Source of the DNA: Bin87 sp034423575
Lineage (GTDB): Bacteria; Chloroflexota; Dehalococcoidia; Lucifugimonadales; UBA3495
Length of the DNA: 64,000 nt
Assembly (NCBI GenBank): GCA_034423575.1
Contig: DAOUIF010000006.1
Location: 61,677 to 125,676, forward strand
Direction of reading: 5' to 3'
Positions 40,485 to 48,793 of this stretch are shown in pieces (position 1 is the first letter of the stretch; each line of letters opens with the position of its first letter). Under the pieces are notes generated by a model. The model was not told the DNA's origin. It did no database searches and saw only the letters and a list, made by a program, of their open reading frames with translations. Both the position numbers and the translations under genes were made by a program.

Positions 40485-41132
40485 ATGGCTACTGACCAGC
40501 AGGAAAGAACCGAACAGGGCGGAGGCCGCCGTCAGCGGCGCCGGCAGGCGGAGGCCGAGTCCAACGGCGCCGAACCGACCGAACTGCCGCCTCCCGCTTT
40601 CAAGATCCGCTTCCGGGACGAGATCGTTCCGGCAATGGTTTCCGAGTTTGGATATACCAGCCCCATGCAGGTGCCTCGGGTCACCAAGATCAACCTGAAC
40701 ATCGGCCTGGGCGAGGCTCTGACCAATGGCCGAGCCATGGAGAGCGCCGTCCGGGATCTGACCACTATTTCGGGACAAAAGCCCGTCATCACCCGCGCCC
40801 GCCGGTCCATCGCCGGTTTCAAGGTGCGCCAGGGAAACCCCATCGGCACGGCCGTCACCCTGCGCGGCGACCGCATGTACTACTTCCTGGAGCGCCTGAT
40901 CATCACCGCCCTGCCACGTATCCGCGACTTCCGCGGAATCTCGCGCAACGGTTTCGACGGCCGCGGCAGCTTCTCCCTGGGCCTGCGGGAGCAGATCGTG
41001 TTCCCGGAAATCGACTACAACAGCATCGACCGGCTGCGTGGGCTACAGGTAACCATCACCACCAGCGCCAACAACGACGCCGAGGCGGCGCGCCTGCTCG
41101 AACACTTCGAAATGCCCTTTGTACGGCAGTAG
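40485..41132 (+). CDS. rplE: 50S ribosomal protein L5 with N-terminal extension
   Basis: 215 residues. The L5 core (VPRVTKINLNIGLGEALTN, GQKPVITRARRSIAGFKVRQ, GNPIGTAVTLRGDRMYYFLE, FPEIDYNSIDRLRGLQVTI) is preceded by about 36 extra residues that are polar and disordered-looking (QQERTEQGGGRRQRRRQAEA), longer than the usual ~180-residue protein. ATG at 40485 has GGGAGTG upstream. An internal start giving a normal length has no ribosome site. Confidence 0.96.
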   Translation: MATDQQERTEQGGGRRQRRRQAEAESNGAEPTELPPPAFKIRFRDEIVPAMVSEFGYTSPMQVPRVTKINLNIGLGEALTNGRAMESAVRDLTTISGQKPVITRARRSIAGFKVRQGNPIGTAVTLRGDRMYYFLERLIITALPRIRDFRGISRNGFDGRGSFSLGLREQIVFPEIDYNSIDRLRGLQVTITTSANNDAEAARLLEHFEMPFVRQ

Positions 41133-41187
41133 TGCCACGTATCCCATCACTGCCATACGGTAAGCCAAGCACAGGGAGAAAGAAACC

Positions 41188-41493
41188 TTGGCCAAGAAAT
41201 CATCCATCGTCAAGAACGAACGCCGCAAGCGCACCGTAGCCAGGTACGCCGAGCAGCGGGCAGCGCTCCTGGCCGAGGCCCGGGATATGTCCCGCTCCGC
41301 CCGCGAGCGTTTCGAGGCCCGCCAGAAGCTGGCCCTGCTGCCCCACGACGCTAACCCCAACCGCATCCGGAACCGGGACGGCGCCACCGGGCGGCCCCGC
41401 GGCTACATCCGTCACTTCGGCCTATCGCGCATCTCCTTCCGGGAAATGGCGCTGGACGGCCTGCTCCCCGGCGTGCGCAAGGCCAGCCTGTAA
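41188..41493 (+). CDS. rpsN: 30S ribosomal protein S14, long zinc-independent form
   Basis: 101 residues, the long C-minus type of S14: it lacks the paired Cys of zinc-binding versions. MAKKSSIVKNERRKRTVARY, ALLPHDANPNRIRNRDGATG and RPRGYIRHFGLSRISFREMA are typical. The start codon is TTG at 41188, with AGGGAGAAAG upstream. Confidence 0.96.
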   Translation: MAKKSSIVKNERRKRTVARYAEQRAALLAEARDMSRSARERFEARQKLALLPHDANPNRIRNRDGATGRPRGYIRHFGLSRISFREMALDGLLPGVRKASL

Positions 41494-41503
41494 GGCTTTA
41501 TTT

Positions 41504-41529
41504 ACATCGATGCACAGATAGACAGGATT
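41504..41529. repeat. Solo arm of the ACATCGAT/ACAGGAT repeat family
   Basis: ACATCGATGCACAGATAGAC followed by AGGAT resembles one arm of the inverted repeat at 19166-19236. It lies between rpsN and rpsH, ending about 3 nt before the rpsH ribosome site, so the repeat family has entered even the ribosomal operon. Confidence 0.6.
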
Positions 41530-41548
41530 TTCAAGGAGCCGTTCCGCG

Positions 41549-41947
41549 ATGCCCATTAACGACCCGGTTGCCGATATGCTGACACGCATTCGCAACGCCA
41601 TCCAGGCCAGGCACCAGACGGTGCTGGTCCCCCAGTCCAAGATGAAGGTCGCCATCGCCGACATCCTGAAGGCGCAGGGCTACATCCGTGACTGGGACCA
41701 GGCGCGCAACCAGAAATTCCCCACCATGCGGATCCATCTCACCTACAAGGACGACGACACCAACGCCATTCGCGGGCTGCGCAGGATCAGCAAGCCAGGC
41801 TTGCGCGTGCACGTCGGCCGCGGCGAGATCCCCCGGGTCTATGGTGGGTTGGGCATCGCCATTGTCTCTACCTCCCAGGGGATGATGACCGGATACGAGG
41901 CCTGGCGCAAAGGGATCGGAGGAGAGTTGGTCTGTTATGTCTGGTAA
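41549..41947 (+). CDS. rpsH: 30S ribosomal protein S8
   Basis: 132-residue S8, which organises the 16S central domain and is the spc-operon repressor in E. coli. MPINDPVADMLTRIRNAIQA, KVAIADILKAQGYIRDW, LRRISKPGLRVHVGRGEIPR and VYGGLGIAIVSTSQGMM are canonical. TCAAGGAG precedes the ATG. It overlaps rplF by 11 nt. Confidence 0.98.
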   Translation: MPINDPVADMLTRIRNAIQARHQTVLVPQSKMKVAIADILKAQGYIRDWDQARNQKFPTMRIHLTYKDDDTNAIRGLRRISKPGLRVHVGRGEIPRVYGGLGIAIVSTSQGMMTGYEAWRKGIGGELVCYVW

Positions 41948-42551
41948 CGAAATCCCGGTCAGCACCGGCGTCGCCGAGCGGATTCCACCCTCCGAAAAGC
42001 CTCTGTCTCGTATCGGGCGCCAAGCCATACCGATACCAGATAGTGTCCAAGTGGAGGTGCTGTACGGCGGCGTAAAAGTCACCGGCCCTCGCGGCGAGGT
42101 GATCCAAAGGTACCACCCGGAAGTCACCGTCAAAGTGGAAGACGGGCAGGTCATCGTTGAGAGGTTGACCGAGCGCAAGTTCCATCACTCGCTCCACGGC
42201 TTGACCCGGTCTCTGGTCGCCAACGCCGTCGTCGGCGTAACCGAAGGTTACAGCCGGACCCTGGAACTCATGGGCGTGGGCTACCGCGTGCAGCAGAACG
42301 GCGACGGCATCACCCTCAGCGTCGGTTACAGCCACACCGTCGACGTGTTCCCGGAAGAGGGCCTGACCATGGAGGTCGAAGGCAACAACCGGGTCCACAT
42401 CACCGGTGTCGACAAGCAGAAAGTTGGCCAGCTGGCCGCTAAGGTGCGGAAGGTCCGGCCCCCGAACCGTTACAAGGAAAAGGGCATCCGGTACCAGGGC
42501 GAGGTTCTTCGCCTCAAGCCCGGCAAGGCCGCAGCGCGACGCGCTGTGTAG
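41937..42551 (+). CDS. rplF: 50S ribosomal protein L6
   Basis: 204 residues, about 25 longer than usual at the N-terminus (MSGNEIPVSTGVAERIPPSE) before the standard LSRIGRQAIPIPDSVQVEV. FHHSLHGLTRSLVANAVVGV, LMGVGYRVQQNGDGITLSVG and the C-terminal VRKVRPPNRYKEKGIRYQGE are clear. The start within rpsH is set by GGAGGAGAG, suggesting translational coupling. Confidence 0.97.
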   Translation: MSGNEIPVSTGVAERIPPSEKPLSRIGRQAIPIPDSVQVEVLYGGVKVTGPRGEVIQRYHPEVTVKVEDGQVIVERLTERKFHHSLHGLTRSLVANAVVGVTEGYSRTLELMGVGYRVQQNGDGITLSVGYSHTVDVFPEEGLTMEVEGNNRVHITGVDKQKVGQLAAKVRKVRPPNRYKEKGIRYQGEVLRLKPGKAAARRAV

Positions 42552-42648
42552 CCGACTCCCGCCTCGCATGAAATTGATCTAACCCGGACGCCGCGAGTTC
42601 TCGCCCGAACCCGACATCCAGGACACAACAACCGAGAGCAATCTGGAA

Positions 42649-43008
42649 ATGCCACGCGACAAAGACTCCCGAAAACTGCGCCTCGTTCGTCACCGGCGGG
42701 TGCGGAACAAGGTACACGGAACTCCCGACCGGCCCAGGCTGTGCGTGTTTCGCAGCCTGAAGGGCATCTACGCGCAAGTAATTGATGACGTGGAAGGCCA
42801 CACCCTGGCCTACGCATCCAGCCACGAGGTGGGCGGCGAAGAGGCCGCGCCCAAAACGGCCGCCTCGGCCGCCGTGGGCAAGTTGGTCGCCGAGCGTGCC
42901 CGTGCCGCCGGAGTGACCTCCGTGGTGTTCGACCGGGGCGGCTACCGGTTCCACGGCCGGGTCAAGGCCCTGGCCGACGCAGCCCGCGAAGGAGGGCTTG
43001 TATTCTGA
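42649..43008 (+). CDS. rplR: 50S ribosomal protein L18
   Basis: 119-residue L18, the 5S rRNA-binding partner of L5 and L25. RLVRHRRVRNKVHGTPDRPR, LCVFRSLKGIYAQVIDDVEG and FDRGGYRFHGRVKALADAAR are typical. A 97-bp spacer separates it from rplF. The TGA stop overlaps the rpsE ATG by one base (TGATG). Confidence 0.97.
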   Translation: MPRDKDSRKLRLVRHRRVRNKVHGTPDRPRLCVFRSLKGIYAQVIDDVEGHTLAYASSHEVGGEEAAPKTAASAAVGKLVAERARAAGVTSVVFDRGGYRFHGRVKALADAAREGGLVF

Positions 43009-43856
43009 TGGTTTCTCCCGCATCCCGTAGAGGCCCAAGAAGCAACACCGGTGGCAGGGGCGGCGAAGGCGGCCCGGAACGTCGCGGAGGCCGCGGCGGA
43101 CGTGGCCGCGACCGCGACCAGCGTCAGCGCGACGACGACAGCGGAGGCATGAACGAGCGGGTGGTCCACACCCGACGCATCGCCAAGGTGGTCAAGGGTG
43201 GTCGCCGGCTCCGGTTCAACGCCCTGGTGGTGGTTGGAGACGGCCAGGGACGCGTGGGCGCGGGCATGGGCAAGGCGCTGGCCATTCCCGACGCGGTGCG
43301 CAAGGGAACCGCCGTAGCCCGGCGCAGCACCATCAGCATTCCCATCAAGGGAAGCACCATCCCCCACGAAATTTCTGTCCGCAAGGGCGCGTCCATCGTC
43401 ATCATCAAGCCGGCCCCGCTGGGAACCGGCATCATTGCCGCGGGCGCGATGCGTGCCATGCTCGAATTGGGCGGCGTGCAGGACGTGGTGGGCAAGTCGC
43501 TGGGATCACGTAACCCCATCAACATCGTCCAGGCGACCCTGGAAGCCCTCAGCCTCCTGCGCGACCCCGAAACCGAACGCGCCAGCCGGCTTGGATTGAC
43601 CCCGCAGGGCGCAAACGGAGCCACCGAAACCACCCCGCCGGAAGCGTCGGCCCCTGCCGCGGAAACGCCGGCTCCGACTGCTGAAGCGCCCGCTGGCGAC
43701 ACAGCGCCGGCTCCCGACGCCGAGGCGACCCCTGAACCCTCGCCAGCCGTCGCGGGCCCTCCATCTCCGGAAGCTACAGCCGTCGACGAATCCCCGGCCG
43801 CTGCAGAACCGGCAGCCGACGCCCCGTCAGCTGAAGCGGCTGAGCAAGAGCAATAA
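43008..43856 (+). CDS. rpsE: 30S ribosomal protein S5 with long low-complexity N- and C-terminal extensions
   Basis: 282 residues against about 165 for the family. A Gly/Arg-rich head (about 1-47, GGRGGEGGPERRGGRGG) precedes the S5 core: NERVVHTRRIAKVVKGGRRL, VGAGMGKALAIPDAVRKGTA, GTGIIAAGAMRAMLELGG. After about residue 197 an 85-residue tail rich in Ala, Pro, Glu and Thr follows (PAAETPAPTAEAPAGD). The core residues linked to accuracy appear normal. Both extensions use typical codons and no frameshift is needed. Confidence 0.96.
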   Translation: MVSPASRRGPRSNTGGRGGEGGPERRGGRGGRGRDRDQRQRDDDSGGMNERVVHTRRIAKVVKGGRRLRFNALVVVGDGQGRVGAGMGKALAIPDAVRKGTAVARRSTISIPIKGSTIPHEISVRKGASIVIIKPAPLGTGIIAAGAMRAMLELGGVQDVVGKSLGSRNPINIVQATLEALSLLRDPETERASRLGLTPQGANGATETTPPEASAPAAETPAPTAEAPAGDTAPAPDAEATPEPSPAVAGPPSPEATAVDESPAAAEPAADAPSAEAAEQEQ

Positions 43857-43873
43857 ACCTCCAAGCATTCACC

Positions 43874-43900
43874 ACCTGCCTTTGGCGGCAGGCGGCAGGT
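43874..43900. repeat. Short inverted repeat ACCTGCC/GGCAGGT supplying the rpmD ribosome site
   Basis: Arms ACCTGCC (43874-43880) and GGCAGGT (43894-43900) flank a 13-nt centre that itself contains GGCGGCAGG. The AGG of the right arm is the only Shine-Dalgarno-like sequence upstream of rpmD (ATG at 43910), so pairing of the arms would hide the ribosome site. Confidence 0.5.
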
Positions 43901-43909
43901 AACGTTCAA

Positions 43910-44092
43910 ATGGCGCAGATCAAAATCACCTGGAAAAAAAGCTGCATCGGGCGTCCGTCCTACCAGCGCCGGATCGTGCAATCGTTGGGGCTCAAGCGGC
44001 TGAACCACACGGTGGTCCACGAAGACAGCCCAACCATTCGCGGCATGGTCAACAAGGTCCAGCACCTGATCACCGTCGAGCCCGTTGAATAA
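43910..44092 (+). CDS. rpmD: 50S ribosomal protein L30
   Basis: 60-residue L30. MAQIKITWKKSCIGRPSYQR, LGLKRLNHTVVHEDSPTIRG and MVNKVQHLITVEPVE match the family over its whole length. The normal spc order rpsE-rpmD-rplO is kept; spacing to rpsE (53 nt) is enlarged by a palindromic repeat. Confidence 0.97.
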   Translation: MAQIKITWKKSCIGRPSYQRRIVQSLGLKRLNHTVVHEDSPTIRGMVNKVQHLITVEPVE

Positions 44093-44128
44093 CGCCCGAA
44101 CCGGATAGTTTAGGGAGCGATTGCCACC

Positions 44129-44575
44129 ATGATGGAACACGAAATTACGCCGCCCAAGGGCGCGCGGCGGGCCCGCAAGCGAGTGGGCCGGGGCGACGCG
44201 GCCGGCGGCGGCAGCTATGCCGGCCGCGGCTTGAAAGGGCAAAAATCCCGCTCCGGACCCGGCCTGAGGCCCGGCTTTGAGGGCGGTCAGATGCCTTTGA
44301 TCAAGGGTCTGCCCATGAAACGCGGGTTCAACAATCGCTACAAGACCTACTATGCGCTGGTGGACCTGGACACGCTCGAAGAACGATTTGAGGCCAACAC
44401 CCAGGTTACTCCGGAGCTTTTGCATCAGATGGGCATCATCCGTCGTACGAAACTGCCGGTGAAGGTGGTGGGTGACGGCGAACTGCAGCAGCCCTTGACG
44501 GTAGCCGCGCACAAGTTCACCGCCTCGGCCCGCGCCAAGATCGAAGCGGCCGGTGGCACCGTCACCGAGCTTTAG
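44129..44575 (+). CDS. rplO: 50S ribosomal protein L15
   Basis: 148-residue L15, a late assembly protein. The Gly-rich N-terminal arm (RKRVGRGDAAGGGSYAGRGL, KGQKSRSGPGLRPGFEGGQM) and PLIKGLPMKRGFNNRYKTYY are typical, as is the C-terminal VAAHKFTASARAKIEAAGG. Two ATG codons (44129 and 44132) are possible. Confidence 0.97.
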   Translation: MMEHEITPPKGARRARKRVGRGDAAGGGSYAGRGLKGQKSRSGPGLRPGFEGGQMPLIKGLPMKRGFNNRYKTYYALVDLDTLEERFEANTQVTPELLHQMGIIRRTKLPVKVVGDGELQQPLTVAAHKFTASARAKIEAAGGTVTEL

Positions 44576-44614
44576 ACTCGGCGGGCGGTTGGGACTGACG
44601 GGGCAAGGCGCGCC

Positions 44615-45946
44615 ATGATTCAGACTGAGGCCCAGGCAGGAGGTCGTTGGCCACGCCTGATACAGGCGGCCATCGACGCTTTCAGCCTGCCCGATCTGCG
44701 GGCGAAGATCCTCTTCACCCTGGCGATGCTGGCGTTGTACCGGCTGGTCGCGCATATCCCCATACCGGGGCTGGACACGGACGCGTTGGAGCAACTGTTC
44801 ACCAACAACCAGCTCCTGGGATTCCTCGACCTCTTCTCCGGCGGCGCGCTGAGCCGCATGAGCATCGTGGCCCTGGGCGTGTTCCCGTACATCACGGCGT
44901 CCATCATCATGCAACTGCTGACGCCCGTAATTCCCCAGCTTCAAAACCTGTCACGGGAGGGTGAAGCCGGCCGCATCAAGATGAACCGCATCACCCACTG
45001 GGGTACGGTGCCCATTGCCATTGCCCAAGCCTTCGCCCAGATGGTGCTGCTGCAGCAGGCCGGTGTGCTCACCAACGTCGGTTTCGGCCCCGACTCCTTC
45101 CTGCCAACGTTGGCCGCAGTGCTGTCCCTGACCGCCGGAACCATGTTCCTGGTCTGGCTGGGCGAGTTGATTACCGAGCGCGGCATCGGCAACGGCATCT
45201 CGCTGATCATCTTCGCCGGCATCGTCGTGGGCTTCCCCGGGCTGCTGGCCACCGGCTTCCTGGACCGCGACAACATCATCGGCGTGTTCTTCTTCGCCCT
45301 CATCGGCCTGCTGATCATCGCCCTGATCGTCGTGTTCAACGAGGCCCACCGCCGCATTCCGGTGCAATACGGCCGCAGCATCTTCAGAGGGGGCCAGATG
45401 TACCGCCAATCGGGCTCCACGTACATCCCGCTGCGAATCAATTCGGCCGGCATGATCCCTCTTATCTTCGCCTTCTCCATCGTCATCCTGCCGGGAACCG
45501 TTGCCCAATACCTGAGCACTACCGGCGGCTTCGTCGGCAACCTCGCCGGCGATCTTCAGGTGGCCCTCAGCCCCACCGGCCCAATCTACTGGGTGCTGGC
45601 GTTCTTCCTGGTGGTGGCCTTCACCTTCTTCTACACCCTGGTTGTGTTCCAGCAACAGAACATCGCCGAGAACCTGCAGCGCAACGGCGGCTTCGTTCTG
45701 GGCATCCGGCCGGGCCGGCCCACCCAGGACTACCTGAACAGGGTGATCCTCCGCCTCACCATGGGTGGCGCGCTGTTCCTGGGGTTCATCGCCATCGTGC
45801 CCTACATCGCGTCCCTGATAACCAACGTGGAAGCCATTGCCCTCAGCAGCACCAGCCTCCTGATCATGGTCGGCGTCGGCTTGGACACCCTGCGGCAGTT
45901 GGAAGCCCAGCTCATGATGCGAAACTACGAGGGGTTCCTGAGGTGA
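44615..45946 (+). CDS. secY: Protein translocase subunit SecY
   Basis: 443-residue integral membrane channel of the Sec translocon with ten predicted transmembrane helices. Conserved features: RLVAHIPIPGLD early, the plug/TM2 region FSGGALSRMSIVALGVFPYI, GNGISLIIFAGI, the cytoplasmic C5 loop RRIPVQYGRSIFRGGQMYRQ and NGGFVLGIRPGRPTQDYLNR. AAGG precedes the ATG. Its TGA overlaps the GTG start of adk (GTGA), indicating coupled translation. Confidence 0.97.
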   Translation: MIQTEAQAGGRWPRLIQAAIDAFSLPDLRAKILFTLAMLALYRLVAHIPIPGLDTDALEQLFTNNQLLGFLDLFSGGALSRMSIVALGVFPYITASIIMQLLTPVIPQLQNLSREGEAGRIKMNRITHWGTVPIAIAQAFAQMVLLQQAGVLTNVGFGPDSFLPTLAAVLSLTAGTMFLVWLGELITERGIGNGISLIIFAGIVVGFPGLLATGFLDRDNIIGVFFFALIGLLIIALIVVFNEAHRRIPVQYGRSIFRGGQMYRQSGSTYIPLRINSAGMIPLIFAFSIVILPGTVAQYLSTTGGFVGNLAGDLQVALSPTGPIYWVLAFFLVVAFTFFYTLVVFQQQNIAENLQRNGGFVLGIRPGRPTQDYLNRVILRLTMGGALFLGFIAIVPYIASLITNVEAIALSSTSLLIMVGVGLDTLRQLEAQLMMRNYEGFLR

Positions 45947-46629
45947 CCGCAGCCGACGGCATCCGACTGGTCCTGTTCGGCCCTCCGGGCGCGGGCAAGG
46001 GCACTCAAGCCCAGTTGCTCAAGGAGAGCTTGGGCATTGATCACGTCAGCTCCGGCGATCTCTTCCGGCACCACCTGTCCAACGGTACGGAACTGGGCGA
46101 GCTGGCACGCGGGTACATGAACCGTGGCGAACTGGTGCCCGACGAGGTCACCATCGGCATGGTCATTGACCGCATCAGCGGGATCGGCGACGCCACCGGA
46201 TTCATGCTGGACGGCTTCCCCCGCAACACGGCCCAGGCCGAGGCGCTCGAAACAGCGCTGGAAATGCAGGGCCAACGGCTCGACCGCGTGGTCCACATCC
46301 AGGTGGAGGACGACGAGTTGATTCGCCGCCTGAGCAACCGCTACATCTGCCGGGCCTGCCAGAGACCCTATGCGCGTGACACGGAAACCGGAACCCCTCC
46401 CGAGGGATGTGGTGACTGCCCGGACGGCGGAGAGATTTACCAAAGGGACGACGACACTGAGGCAGCGGTGGCCAACCGCCTGTCGGTTTACCACCAGGAG
46501 ACCGCTCCGGTACTGGAGTTCTATCGCCAGCGCAGTCTGCTTATTGAAGTAGCCGGTGAAGGCGCCGTTGAATCGGTCAACGAGTCCCTCCTCCGCGCTT
46601 TGGGGTTGACGGTTGAGGTACAATTATAA
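45943..46629 (+). CDS. adk: Adenylate kinase, zinc-LID type
   Basis: 228-residue adenylate kinase interconverting AMP, ADP and ATP. P-loop GPPGAGKGT (about 13-21), AMP-binding SSGDLFRHH and LDGFPRNTAQAEAL, and the LID with two Cys pairs (CRACQ and CGDC) that normally bind zinc. The start is GTG at 45943 overlapping the secY stop; GAGGGG lies upstream. The stop TAA overlaps the map ATG. Confidence 0.96.
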   Translation: MTAADGIRLVLFGPPGAGKGTQAQLLKESLGIDHVSSGDLFRHHLSNGTELGELARGYMNRGELVPDEVTIGMVIDRISGIGDATGFMLDGFPRNTAQAEALETALEMQGQRLDRVVHIQVEDDELIRRLSNRYICRACQRPYARDTETGTPPEGCGDCPDGGEIYQRDDDTEAAVANRLSVYHQETAPVLEFYRQRSLLIEVAGEGAVESVNESLLRALGLTVEVQL

Positions 46630-47438
46630 TGGTGAATAATAAACCAAAGCGGATAACTGCTTCCAACTCCGGGTCGTCGCACGGCGATCAGGTGACCATC
46701 AAGAGCACTCGGGAGTTGGAGGCCATGGCGCGCGCCGGAGCTATCGTCGGCGCCACCTTAACGTTGCTCAAGCGTTCCGTGGAGCCTGGCATCACCACCC
46801 GGGAGTTGAATCGCATTGCCGAGAAGAACATCCGCAGCATGGGTGCCGTACCGGCGTTTCTCGGTTATATGGGCTTCCCGGGCACCATCTGCGCCTCGGT
46901 GAACGAAGAAATCGTGCACGGCATTCCGGGCAAGCGCGTTCTGAAAGAAGGCGACATCATCAAGATGGACTGCGGGGCGACGATCGACGGTTTCATTGGC
47001 GACGCCGCTATTTCGGTCGCCGTCGGGGAGATCAGCGAAGAAGCGCAACAGCTTATGGATGATACCGAAGCCAGCCTGTACGCCGGCATTGCCGCGGCCC
47101 AGCCGGGCAACCGCGTCGGCGATATCGGCGCCGCCGTCGAGGGTTACGCCTCGGAGCGAGGTTACGGCCTCGTTCGCGGGTACGGCGGCCACGGCATTGG
47201 ACGGCACCTTCACGAAGGTCCGCATATATCCAACTACGGCGAACCGGGCAAAGGCGTGTTGCTCCGGCCCGGTATGTGCATCTGCATCGAGCCCATGCTC
47301 AACCTGGGCGCCGATGCAACCCTGACACTGGATGACGAATGGACGGTGGTCACCGCCGACGGCGCGCTGTCCGCTCACTTCGAGCACACCCTGGCGATCA
47401 CCGCCGACGGCCCCAAGATCCTGACCATGCACGACTGA
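46629..47438 (+). CDS. map: Type I methionine aminopeptidase
   Basis: 269-residue dinuclear metalloprotease removing N-terminal Met from nascent proteins. Metal ligands appear in KMDCGATIDGFIGDAAI (two Asp), GHGIGRHLHEGP (His), CICIEPML (Glu) and HFEHTLAIT (Glu). A Thr/Ser-rich N-terminal extension of about 20 residues precedes the usual VTIKSTRELEAM; a GTG at 46692 would give the standard length but has no ribosome site, and the ATG at 46629 is coupled to adk by one-base overlap. Confidence 0.95.
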   Translation: MVNNKPKRITASNSGSSHGDQVTIKSTRELEAMARAGAIVGATLTLLKRSVEPGITTRELNRIAEKNIRSMGAVPAFLGYMGFPGTICASVNEEIVHGIPGKRVLKEGDIIKMDCGATIDGFIGDAAISVAVGEISEEAQQLMDDTEASLYAGIAAAQPGNRVGDIGAAVEGYASERGYGLVRGYGGHGIGRHLHEGPHISNYGEPGKGVLLRPGMCICIEPMLNLGADATLTLDDEWTVVTADGALSAHFEHTLAITADGPKILTMHD

Positions 47439-47496
47439 CAACACACGCGACGCCGACGACCCGCCACAGGCTCGTCAGCGCAAAGAAGGAAAGCTT

Positions 47497-47715
47497 ATGG
47501 CGAAGAAAGAAGCGATTGAAGTTGAGGCGCAGGTAACCGAAGCCCTGCCCAACGGCATGTTCCGGGTGGAACTGCCCAACGAGCACCAGGTCCTCGCCCA
47601 CATATCGGGCAAGATCCGCATGCACTTCATACGGGTGCTGCCGGGTGACCGAGTGCTGGTGGAGCTGTCCCCCTATGACCTGAGTCGGGGCCGCATCACC
47701 TATCGCTTCAAGTAG
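47497..47715 (+). CDS. infA: Translation initiation factor IF-1
   Basis: 72-residue S1-like OB-fold factor that blocks the A site during initiation. EVEAQVTEALPNGMFRVELP, NEHQVLAHISGKIRMHFIRV and LPGDRVLVELSPYDLSRGRI are canonical. GAAGGAAAG lies at good distance from the ATG. It stands in its usual place between map and rpmJ. Confidence 0.98.
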   Translation: MAKKEAIEVEAQVTEALPNGMFRVELPNEHQVLAHISGKIRMHFIRVLPGDRVLVELSPYDLSRGRITYRFK

Positions 47716-47736
47716 CCAGAACCGCGGAGAATACCC

Positions 47737-47850
47737 ATGAAAGTGTCCGCATCGGTGAAGCCGCGCTGCGACCGTTGTCGGGTGATCCGGCGCAAGGGCG
47801 TGGTGCGCATCATCTGCGTAAACAGCAAGCACGCGCAAAGGCAGGGATAG
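47737..47850 (+). CDS. rpmJ: 50S ribosomal protein L36
   Basis: 37-residue L36 encoded between infA and rpsM: MKVSASVKPRCDRCRVIRRK followed by GVVRIICVNSKHAQRQG. The zinc ribbon ligands are Cys11, Cys14, Cys27 and His32, so this is the zinc-binding form. CGGAG lies 8 nt before the ATG. The position and length are exactly those expected for the family. Confidence 0.97.
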   Translation: MKVSASVKPRCDRCRVIRRKGVVRIICVNSKHAQRQG

Positions 47851-47913
47851 CCCGAACCGGCATAAGCTGGGTAGCCCGTCCCACGACCACACCCCAAGTT
47901 CAGGAGCGTAACC

Positions 47914-48306
47914 ATGGTCCGAATAGCCGGAGTCGACGTACCCGACCGTAAGCGCGCCCACATCGCGCTGCGCACCATCTACGGCATTGGCCCCGCCAAG
48001 GCTATCGAAATCGTGGGCAAGGCCAACCTCGATACAGACATGCCGCCACGCATGAACGAACTCTCCGAGCAGGAGGTCGACCGCATTCGCGTCATCGTCG
48101 ACCAGGACTACCTTACCGAGGGCGACCTGCGCCGGGAACACAACGAGAACATTCGCCGGCTCATCGACATCGGCAGCTACCGGGGCCTGCGGCACCGCCG
48201 AAATCTTCCGGTGCACGGCCAGCGCACCCGAACCAATGCCCGATCCCGCAAGGGCGCCCGGCGCACCGTGGCCGGCCGCGGTCGGCGCACCGGCGGCAAG
48301 AAGTAA
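47914..48306 (+). CDS. rpsM: 30S ribosomal protein S13
   Basis: 130-residue S13 of the head, bridging to the large subunit. MVRIAGVDVPDRKRAHIALR, TIYGIGPAKAIEIVGKA, IDIGSYRGLRHRRNLPVHGQ and RTRTNARSRKGARRTVAGR are typical. CAGGAG precedes the ATG. Confidence 0.98.
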   Translation: MVRIAGVDVPDRKRAHIALRTIYGIGPAKAIEIVGKANLDTDMPPRMNELSEQEVDRIRVIVDQDYLTEGDLRREHNENIRRLIDIGSYRGLRHRRNLPVHGQRTRTNARSRKGARRTVAGRGRRTGGKK

Positions 48307-48368
48307 CCCTGACCGCCTGCGTCGCAACCCGTCGAGCCAGACCCGACATCTTCACGAGGTAACAACCA

Positions 48369-48752
48369 ATGCCCCGACCCCGCGCACGTCGTCGCGAGCG
48401 GCGCTCCATTCCCCAGGGGCGCGCTTACATCTACTCCACGTTCAACAACACGCTGGTCAGCCTGACCGATCCTGACGGGAACGTCGTGGCTTCCACCAGC
48501 GCCGGAACCGCCGGTTTCCGCGGTTCACGCAAGGGTACGGCCTTCGCCGCCCAGCGTGCCGCCGAGCAGGCGGCCCGCCGTGGCGTGGACATGGGCATGC
48601 GCAATATCGACGTCTACATCAAGGGCCCCGGCTCCGGCCGCGAACCTGCCATCCGGGCGCTGCAGGCCGCCGGCCTCAACGTCTCCAGCATCCGCGACGT
48701 GACCCCCATCCCCCACAACGGTGTCCGCCCTCCCAAGCGCCGCCGCGTCTAA
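48369..48752 (+). CDS. rpsK: 30S ribosomal protein S11
   Basis: 127-residue S11 of the platform, near the mRNA exit. GRAYIYSTFNNTLVSLTDPD, GNVVASTSAGTAGFRGSRKG, GPGSGREPAIRALQAAGLNV and the C-terminal DVTPIPHNGVRPPKRRRV are conserved. ACGAGGT lies upstream of the ATG. Confidence 0.98.
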   Translation: MPRPRARRRERRSIPQGRAYIYSTFNNTLVSLTDPDGNVVASTSAGTAGFRGSRKGTAFAAQRAAEQAARRGVDMGMRNIDVYIKGPGSGREPAIRALQAAGLNVSSIRDVTPIPHNGVRPPKRRRV

Positions 48753-48793
48753 ATCTGCAACTCCACTCCCACACCACCAACGGAAAGACCAAC

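Noticed and set aside
43124..44944. Minus-strand open frame of 606 codons under rpsE-secY
   Set aside because: Antisense to four well-conserved genes; the apparent length results from third-position GC bias and the low-complexity S5 tail.
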